DNA of 20,083 bases from an uncultured Eubacteriales bacterium. Its GTDB lineage: Bacteria > Bacillota > Clostridia > Oscillospirales > CAG-272. Shown here piece after piece: positions 14,728 to 20,083 of the stretch (its first letter is position 1; each line of letters opens with the position of its first letter). The translations under genes and the position numbers were made by a program. The stretch covers positions 1 through 20,083 of the forward strand of contig URCP01000048.1 of assembly GCA_900546315.1 (NCBI GenBank), written 5' to 3'. A model generated the notes under the pieces. It had not been told where the DNA came from. It saw nothing but the letters and a program-made list of their open reading frames with translations, and made no database searches.

Positions 14728-15372
14728 TTATTCAATCGGCTTCGAGAAGCTGAGCGAGGACACGAGGTCGTCGGTGAAAATTATCGAGAGCTTCACGCCG
14801 GAGAGATCGTAGTTCCGGACGCCGAACTTCTCCTCGAAATTGTCGCCGAACGCCGAGTTCACGTCGTCCTTCGGGCTGCCGATCATGACGCCGTCCGCGA
14901 GGGAAACCTCGTCTGAAATGAGGGTCAGCTCTGTTATGTACTCGGTTCCGTCGGCGGCGGGAGAGGTCGAGACCGTGAAGCCGTCGAAGGTGTAGACCTT
15001 GTCATAGCCCGGATGGACACAGCTCACCGCCTCCATGTAGTCGCGCTGTCCGAGCTTTGCCGTGATGTCGTCGATGGTCGTTCCGACCGGAGCGCCTATC
15101 GTGACCGTGAAGCCGTTGTCAAGCTCGCAGGCATACGCGGAGGCTTCGGCGGGAGCGGAGGTGTCAGGAGAAGTCGTCTCCTGAGCCGCTGTTGTTTCCG
15201 GAGCGGACGTCGTCTCGTCTCCGGCGGTCGTTGCGTCCGCCACGTCGGAAGCTGTTGTGTCAGCGCCGTTTGTTGTGCCGCCGGTCTCAGCGTTGGCTGG
15301 AGTGCCGCCGCAGGAGAAGAGCGCAGAGGAGATAATGAGGGCGGAGAGTATCAGGATAATTGACTTTTTCAT
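14728..15372 (-). CDS. Small lipoprotein of unknown function
   Basis: A 214-residue protein with signal MKKSIILILSALIISSALFSC and lipobox LFSC (C21), so it is anchored outside the membrane. Residues 22-78 are a low-complexity Thr/Ala/Ser/Glu linker. The folded part (about 80-214) contains the pattern EAVSCVHPGYDKVYTFDGF (114-132) followed by GVMIGSPKDDVNSAFG (161-176). I recognise this pattern from many Clostridial lipoproteins of unknown function. Two IG-x-x-x-D-V/I motifs, at about 92 and 164, suggest a duplicated small alpha/beta unit as in SmpA or beta-lactamase-inhibitor-like folds. That is an inference. It is the last gene of the minus-strand cluster, 48 bp after the transglutaminase-like gene, with AAGGA upstream. 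Confidence 0.82.
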   Translation of the reverse strand: MKKSIILILSALIISSALFSCGGTPANAETGGTTNGADTTASDVADATTAGDETTSAPETTAAQETTSPDTSAPAEASAYACELDNGFTVTIGAPVGTTIDDITAKLGQRDYMEAVSCVHPGYDKVYTFDGFTVSTSPAADGTEYITELTLISDEVSLADGVMIGSPKDDVNSAFGDNFEEKFGVRNYDLSGVKLSIIFTDDLVSSLSFSKPIE

Positions 15373-15420
15373 CGTATAATTCCTTCTGTGATAATTTTTG
15401 ACATTTTTCGCGGAAAAGGG

Positions 15421-17673
15421 TCACGGAGTCGCCGGGTAGTACGCGTGGTTGAAGCTGTAATAGCCCTTCTGCTTGTTCTTCGAGTAAGCGGCGACCTCAG
15501 CGTCGGTCAGCAGGAAGCATCCGTCGCTGTCAGGAGCCGGCTGCGGGCAGGTGTCGAAGTGATACCAGCTGCCGCCGATCTTCACGAGGTTCCAGTAGTG
15601 CGGCTTGTTAGGGTCGTTTCGCTGAATCATCATGTTCGTGATCCCGGCGCGGCTCAGCAGCGAGCGCGCGACCGCGTAGTAGGTGTAGCAGTTGCCGTAA
15701 TGCAGCCTGTAGCCCGAGTATGCCGCCTTTATGTAGTTGCCCATCAGGTAGCTTGTCACGGTCGAGTACTTGAGGTTCTCGCAGCACCAGTCGTAGATCG
15801 CCTTCGCCTTTTCTCTGTCGGTCATCCCGGCGGTCAGGATATCTTTCAGTATTTCGTCCGCCTTGGCGTTCAGTACCTCCTTGGTGACTTTTCTGACGGT
15901 CACGGTCGCGGTCTCGACGGCGCGGTTGCCGTGCGAGTCTACCGCCGTGTAGGTTATCCGGTATTTTCCGGCAGTGTAGGGCTTCACAGCCGACGTGTCG
16001 ACGTAGAAGCTGACCTTTCCGTCTGTCTCGTCGACGGCGGAGACACCGGCGCGGTAGGCGATCGTGTCGCCTTCGTAGGAATAGAGGTCTTTGACGCCGC
16101 TGATGACGGGCGGTATCGTGTCGTAGATGACAGTCAGCTTCGCGGTGGCGCTCGTCCGGTTCCCGCCGCCGTCTGTCGCGATGATCGTGACGGCGCTCTC
16201 ACCGATCACGGAAGTGTCCGGCATGGTCTCGAACGAGAAGGTCACGTCGGTCGCGTCCGTGCAGGAGACGACGAACGCGGACGGGTCAGCCGCCACGCCC
16301 TTTGTCAGCTCGGTGTCCTTAACCTCGAGCACCGGCGGAACCGTGTCGATCACATTGACCGTGAACGGTATCTTATCGAGCTCGCAGACATACATGACGG
16401 TGTTCTCACCGACCGGCAGACGCGGAACCATATCCGGGTTCTCAGGCGTCGGAGTCGGGAGTCCTTCGTCCGGCTCGGGGAAGAGCATCGCCGTCAGCTG
16501 ATCGGCGGTCGTTCCGGCTTCTATTGTGACGTCGCGGACGGCGGTATGGATGTGGTACGCGGACTCGATATCAGTAGAGTTGCCCCAAGCGTCGGTCGCG
16601 CGCAGCTTCGCGGTTCCGGAGCCGGGGGTGTCGAAGTCTATCGCCTCGTCTGTCGTGACGCTGACCTCCGACTGGTCGGTCAGAGCCGAGAGGAAGGACG
16701 CCGCCTCGATGACGTCGCCGACTACCAGCTCGGTGTCCTTAGCAGTCGCGTCCGGCGGCAGGGTGTCGGAGATCGTTATCCGGAAGAGCGACAGGACACC
16801 ATCATTTTCGGCGCGGGAGATGTAGTCGCCGCAGACCGTGTCGTCGAGCGAATCCACCGTTACTTCGCCTATATCCGGGAACTTTGCCTTAAGGTCGGAC
16901 AGTATCTCGTCCGCCGTCGTCCCGAGCTCATAGCGCAGTCCCGCGGTTTCTGACGTCACCGTGTAATTGACCGTAACGTCCGTCTTGTTTCCGCTCGTGT
17001 CGGAAGCCGAGAGAGTTGCCGTGTGTTCTCCGTCCGTCGAGAAGTCCGGAGCGGACGCGAACTCAAACGTGACCGGCGTCATGTCGGCGCAGGAGAGCAC
17101 GAACTCGGACGGGTCCGGCTCCATTCCGTTCATCACGGAGAGCTGTCTCGCTGTGACCTCCGGCGGCGTCGTGTCCCTGACGACGACGTTCAGCTTCCAC
17201 GGAAGGAAACCGAAGAATCTCACCGGAACCTGATTCCGCGAAAGCGTCGACGTGTCGAGCGCAAATATATCCGTCTCAGGCTCGCAGACCGCGCCGAGCA
17301 TACCGTTTTTCCCGAACACGCCGAGCGATGGTTCATCGCCAAGCTCGATATACACAGGCACAGACGCGAACGCCGCCGCTCCGCCGATAATCAGCGCGAG
17401 GATGATGAATATCGTCAGTATGACGCGCACTCCGACCGGAATTCGCTTTTTTCCGGGTCTGCGGCGTTTTTTTGGTGTTTCCGGCTCAGGTGGTTCCGGG
17501 CTTTCAGCCGTATCGTCGGGCTTTTCAGCGGTTGGTTCCGGCGCGGCGCCGTCGGTTGTCGTTCCGGCGTCGTTTTCCGGTTCTTCGCCGGATGGTTCCG
17601 GGATTTCGGCGGTGTTTTCTGTCTGAGGCGCGCTGTCGTCCGCGCTTTCCGTCGGTGAGTGGTCGTCGTTCAT
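15421..17673 (-). CDS. Membrane-anchored Ig-like/transglutaminase-like protein
   Basis: A 750-residue single-pass membrane protein. Residues 1-68 are acidic and Pro-rich, then a basic stretch KKRRRPGKKR (68-77) and one membrane helix (about 80-104) imply a cytoplasmic N-terminus and an outside C-terminus. Outside are four Ig-like modules, each starting with a DTxPP motif (168, 303, 443, 518), with two related spacer units containing GTTADEILSDL (251-261) and GTTADQLTAML (387-397). The C-terminal part (about 616-710) is a transglutaminase-like cysteine protease fold with a plausible triad: C662 in YGNCYTYY, H692 in KPHYWN and D707 in YHFDTC. Its substrate, probably a surface protein or peptidoglycan-linked peptide, is unknown. 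AAAGGA precedes the start. It is 37 bp after the RCC1-like gene. Confidence 0.85.
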   Translation of the reverse strand: MNDDHSPTESADDSAPQTENTAEIPEPSGEEPENDAGTTTDGAAPEPTAEKPDDTAESPEPPEPETPKKRRRPGKKRIPVGVRVILTIFIILALIIGGAAAFASVPVYIELGDEPSLGVFGKNGMLGAVCEPETDIFALDTSTLSRNQVPVRFFGFLPWKLNVVVRDTTPPEVTARQLSVMNGMEPDPSEFVLSCADMTPVTFEFASAPDFSTDGEHTATLSASDTSGNKTDVTVNYTVTSETAGLRYELGTTADEILSDLKAKFPDIGEVTVDSLDDTVCGDYISRAENDGVLSLFRITISDTLPPDATAKDTELVVGDVIEAASFLSALTDQSEVSVTTDEAIDFDTPGSGTAKLRATDAWGNSTDIESAYHIHTAVRDVTIEAGTTADQLTAMLFPEPDEGLPTPTPENPDMVPRLPVGENTVMYVCELDKIPFTVNVIDTVPPVLEVKDTELTKGVAADPSAFVVSCTDATDVTFSFETMPDTSVIGESAVTIIATDGGGNRTSATAKLTVIYDTIPPVISGVKDLYSYEGDTIAYRAGVSAVDETDGKVSFYVDTSAVKPYTAGKYRITYTAVDSHGNRAVETATVTVRKVTKEVLNAKADEILKDILTAGMTDREKAKAIYDWCCENLKYSTVTSYLMGNYIKAAYSGYRLHYGNCYTYYAVARSLLSRAGITNMMIQRNDPNKPHYWNLVKIGGSWYHFDTCPQPAPDSDGCFLLTDAEVAAYSKNKQKGYYSFNHAYYPATP

Positions 17674-17710
17674 CTGTATGGGAGTTCCTTTCTGGAATTA
17701 TGATTTTTCA

Positions 17711-19795
17711 TTACTTCGGCGCGTTGTCTCCGGACTTGTAAAGCGAGCCGGACGAGTTGACCGCCGCTATGCAGACCGAGCCGACGTCGTACTCGACAAT
17801 GTCGTGCCAGCCCGACGGGTTGCCGCAGGAGCCGCTGTCCGAGCCGTCGAACAACCTGAACGTGCCGTCGTCGAGCTTCATCAGCACCGACGTGCTCGCC
17901 GCCCGTACCGAGTTGACGCCTGTCATCTTCTCCGCGCCCGAGAGCCCGAGCGACTTGTAGCCCTGTATCCGCACGGTTCCGTCCTTGAAGAGCATCACCG
18001 ACGACTGACTGCCGCAGGCGATCGCGCAGACGTTCCGGTAGCCCGAGACGCCGCACTGCCCGGAGAGATCCGAGCCGACCGCGACGACGGTTCCGTCGAC
18101 CTTCAGACCGAGCGTGAATGACTGTCCCGCCGCGATCTGTACTATATCTGTCCAGCCTGAGACGTTGCACTGTCCGTAGGCGTTGCTTCCGACCGCCGAC
18201 ACGGTTCCGTCCGCGTGGAGCATCACCGAGTGCTCGAGCCCCGCCGCTATCGCGATGACGTCGTTTGTCACAGGGAAGGTCTCGCTCATGTTGTGCTTTC
18301 CGTTCGGAATAGCGCTGACCGAGCCGTTTTTGTGCAGGACTATCGTGTGGTACTCATAGGTGTCGACCGAGACCGCGTCCTTTATGTCGGTGCCGGATAT
18401 CGCGCCGTTTCTTATCCTGAACAGTTCCTTGTAGACCGATAGCGAGCGGCTGAGATATGTCCGTTTCTGCGAGGTCGTGAGAAGCGGCCAGACGACGTCG
18501 ATCGCCGCGCGGATGCCGCTGTCGTCCGGCTTCACTGTGACGCCCGCCGTGTCGCGGTCTATGAAATCCGGGTACTTCGTCGAGAAATATATAAGTCCCG
18601 AGCTGTCGCCGGAGCTCTTCGCCCAGTCGACAATCGCGTCCGCGACGGTTTTCTCGTCCGCGCCGAAGCTCGTAATGCTGTCAAGCTCACCCGCGAAGGA
18701 AATCAGCTTCTCGAACTCATGCTTCGACATGAAGCGGTCTATCGCGGCTCTGAAAATGTCGTTCTCTGTTTTTGAGCGCTCGTTCTCGCCGCGCATCTCG
18801 CTGGCGACTCTGAGGGCGTTCGCGTAGTCCTCCTTTGACGTCAGGACGTTCACGATCGATTTCACGATCGAGTCGAACTTGCCGTCCTCGTCAGCCATCT
18901 TCGCGACGCGGTAGGCGTTCTCGTTGATTTCCCCGGTGGCGGGGTCGACGACCTTCGCGGCTGCGAGCTCGATTATCTTGTCGGTGAACTTCTCCGGCGC
19001 GGCGGCGGCGTAGACATACGCCTGCATCAGGTCGTCGTTCTCCGCGTAGTGGACAGACGCCTCGGCGCAGACCTTCGAGAGAAGACCCTTGTAGCCGTGG
19101 TCCGAGACGAGCTTGTACGCCTCGTTATACCTTGCCTCACTTGTCAGCGTTTCGGCGGCGTGCTTCACGTCGCTGTAGCGGAATATGTACGCTCCGGCGA
19201 TGACCTCGACTATTATCGAGAAGAACAGCACAGTCAGGATTACCGAGAGCTTCGTGCGGCTGATCTTCTTTGGTTTCGCCGGGGCGGGGGGAACAATCGG
19301 TTCCGGCGCGGGGGGCGGGGGAGCTTCGGTCGGAGCCGGAGCGTCCGGTACGTCCCTTATCGGCGCGCCGCGGTTTATCAGGTCCTCGATCAGCTCGTCG
19401 TCGTCGCCGCGGTAGTCGGACGGCTTGTAGCTGAGAACCCGCCCGTCCGCGAGCCTGACCTCCGACACGAACGCCTGACAGCCGGTCAGCTTCATCTTCG
19501 AGGGCACGGCGCCGTTGAAGGTGAGAAGCGAGCTCGAGTTCATGTCGTCGTCGGTGTAGACGTATTTGTGATACGGATGTCTCGAATCAAGCTCGTCAAG
19601 TGGCATGGTCGAGAATCTGAACATGAAGGTGAAGCTCTCGAGCGGCACACTGAGGATACGGCGGATGGTTATCCGCATCTTCGCCTCGGTGTCCGAGCTT
19701 TTATATAGTGTGACCGACTCCACCGACGCGGGGGACGCCCGCCCGCCGGACAGCTTCGGCACGTCGAATTCTATGCTGTTTCGAAGCTCGTTCAT
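17711..19795 (-). CDS. Membrane protein with helical and RCC1-like repeats
   Basis: A 694-residue protein. The N-terminal region (1-150) is probably cytoplasmic and unrecognised. A Pro/Ala linker (150-176) and a single membrane helix (about 183-205) follow. Residues 207-460 look like TPR/SEL1-like helical repeats (SEARYNEAYKLVSDHGYKG, then AYVYAAAAPEKF). Residues about 472-690 are four to five RCC1-like blades, for example VQIAAGQSFTLGLKVDGTV with VAVGSDLSGQC, predicted to form a beta-propeller outside the cell. Function is unknown. RCC1-like propellers usually bind proteins or ligands. It is followed 37 bp later by the transglutaminase-like gene and preceded by the dipeptidase gene 32 bp away, so one operon is likely. 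AAAGGA lies upstream of the start. Confidence 0.82.
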   Translation of the reverse strand: MNELRNSIEFDVPKLSGGRASPASVESVTLYKSSDTEAKMRITIRRILSVPLESFTFMFRFSTMPLDELDSRHPYHKYVYTDDDMNSSSLLTFNGAVPSKMKLTGCQAFVSEVRLADGRVLSYKPSDYRGDDDELIEDLINRGAPIRDVPDAPAPTEAPPPPAPEPIVPPAPAKPKKISRTKLSVILTVLFFSIIVEVIAGAYIFRYSDVKHAAETLTSEARYNEAYKLVSDHGYKGLLSKVCAEASVHYAENDDLMQAYVYAAAAPEKFTDKIIELAAAKVVDPATGEINENAYRVAKMADEDGKFDSIVKSIVNVLTSKEDYANALRVASEMRGENERSKTENDIFRAAIDRFMSKHEFEKLISFAGELDSITSFGADEKTVADAIVDWAKSSGDSSGLIYFSTKYPDFIDRDTAGVTVKPDDSGIRAAIDVVWPLLTTSQKRTYLSRSLSVYKELFRIRNGAISGTDIKDAVSVDTYEYHTIVLHKNGSVSAIPNGKHNMSETFPVTNDVIAIAAGLEHSVMLHADGTVSAVGSNAYGQCNVSGWTDIVQIAAGQSFTLGLKVDGTVVAVGSDLSGQCGVSGYRNVCAIACGSQSSVMLFKDGTVRIQGYKSLGLSGAEKMTGVNSVRAASTSVLMKLDDGTFRLFDGSDSGSCGNPSGWHDIVEYDVGSVCIAAVNSSGSLYKSGDNAPK

Positions 19796-19827
19796 CTGTT
19801 AATCCTTTCGTGATGGATTTTTCAGTA

Positions 19828-20083
19828 TTATCTGAGCGGTTCTGAGGGTACGAGCGGTATATCGTCTATCGGATGGTCGGTCGGAAGATAGTACGCGACG
19901 TTCTTGTCCTGGAAATGCCACCACTCGGAGTTTATGTAGCTGAAGCCGCAGCTCTGCATTATATACGTCATGTAGTCCATGTTCTTTCTGGCTTCCTCGC
20001 TCATGTTATCGTTGCTTCTCGCGGACTCGTCGGTGAAGGTGTGCATCGGGGTCGGCATCTCGAGCTCGATTCCGTCCCTGTCG
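19828..20083 (-). CDS. D-Ala-D-Ala dipeptidase (VanX-type), C-terminal part
   Basis: About 84 C-terminal residues are visible; the N-terminus lies beyond the right edge. The motif SEWWHFQD carries the catalytic glutamate and the last zinc-binding histidine of peptidase family M15D (VanX/DdpX). The segment MPTPMHTFTDESAR corresponds to the conserved GTPFDEFSERAH-like region. The first two zinc ligands would lie off the window. Such enzymes cleave D-Ala-D-Ala, either for vancomycin resistance or for recycling wall precursors. With no vanH, vanA or vanR/S visible, a housekeeping or wall-remodelling role is more likely. A VanY-type carboxypeptidase is less likely, because SEWWHF is the dipeptidase form. 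It is probably the first visible gene of the four-gene minus-strand cluster. Confidence 0.85.
   Translation of the reverse strand, partial: DRDGIELEMPTPMHTFTDESARSNDNMSEEARKNMDYMTYIMQSCGFSYINSEWWHFQDKNVAYYLPTDHPIDDIPLVPSEPLR

Noticed and set aside
15405..15417. TTTTCGCGGAAAA, identical to 13 bases inside the 97-bp element
   Set aside because: It lies between the transglutaminase-like and lipoprotein genes but lacks the element's ends. The sequence is short, nearly symmetric and simple, so chance is adequate unless a genome search shows otherwise.
19828..20083. Vancomycin-resistance cassette
   Set aside because: Only a VanX-type dipeptidase end is visible. The neighbours are not vanH, vanA, vanY, vanR or vanS genes, and such dipeptidases also occur in ordinary wall metabolism.

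Overview
The window looks like chromosomal DNA of an anaerobic, low-copy-repeat Gram-positive bacterium of the Clostridia, most likely an Oscillospiraceae-like gut lineage. This is an inference. It rests on the lipoprotein signals, the AGGAGG-type ribosome binding sites, the near-consensus sigma-A promoters, the GC-rich coding sequence with AT-rich gaps, and proteins typical of that group (Ig/transglutaminase membrane proteins, enlarged oligopeptide transporters, a DUF3899-like protein). No rRNA, tRNA, CRISPR array, prophage or complete insertion sequence was seen.

Left part (1-3788). A minus-strand unit holds an MGMT/ATL-like DNA alkylation protein, apparently translated from an 11-codon leader peptide, and a coupled, truncated gene of unknown function. 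Next come a minus-strand solute-binding lipoprotein without permeases and a divergent AraC-family regulator. Their 215-bp gap has two near-consensus promoters, a 14-bp perfect palindrome near the expected start of the binding-protein transcript, and a 23-bp palindrome that matches the joined ends of an element near 13.2 kb. About 600 bp without a gene then lead into oppA through two plausible promoters.

Centre (3789-13144, plus strand). This is a full oligopeptide ABC transporter, oppA-oppB-oppC-oppD-oppF, followed by a small DUF3899-like membrane protein. A strong terminator and a 435-bp gap with three 21-bp tandem repeats and a 22-bp palindrome separate oppA from oppBCDF. Four of the five components are larger than usual. 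OppC has a ~210-residue extracytoplasmic insert, OppD a ~390-residue insert inside its ATPase domain, OppF a ~105-residue charged helical insert, and OppA is 866 residues. OppD has also lost its usual C-terminal cysteine motif. This enlarged transporter is the most unusual system in the window.

Right part (13145-20083). A 97-bp palindromic, MITE-like element lies between a promoter and a uxaB-like tagaturonate reductase gene. A shared bidirectional terminator separates that gene from a minus-strand cluster of four genes, probably one operon read from the right edge: a VanX-type D-Ala-D-Ala dipeptidase (partial), a single-pass membrane protein with helical repeats and RCC1-like repeats, a single-pass membrane protein with Ig-like modules and a transglutaminase-like protease domain, and a small lipoprotein. 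All four gene products plausibly act at the cell envelope, but no pathway can be assigned from sequence alone.
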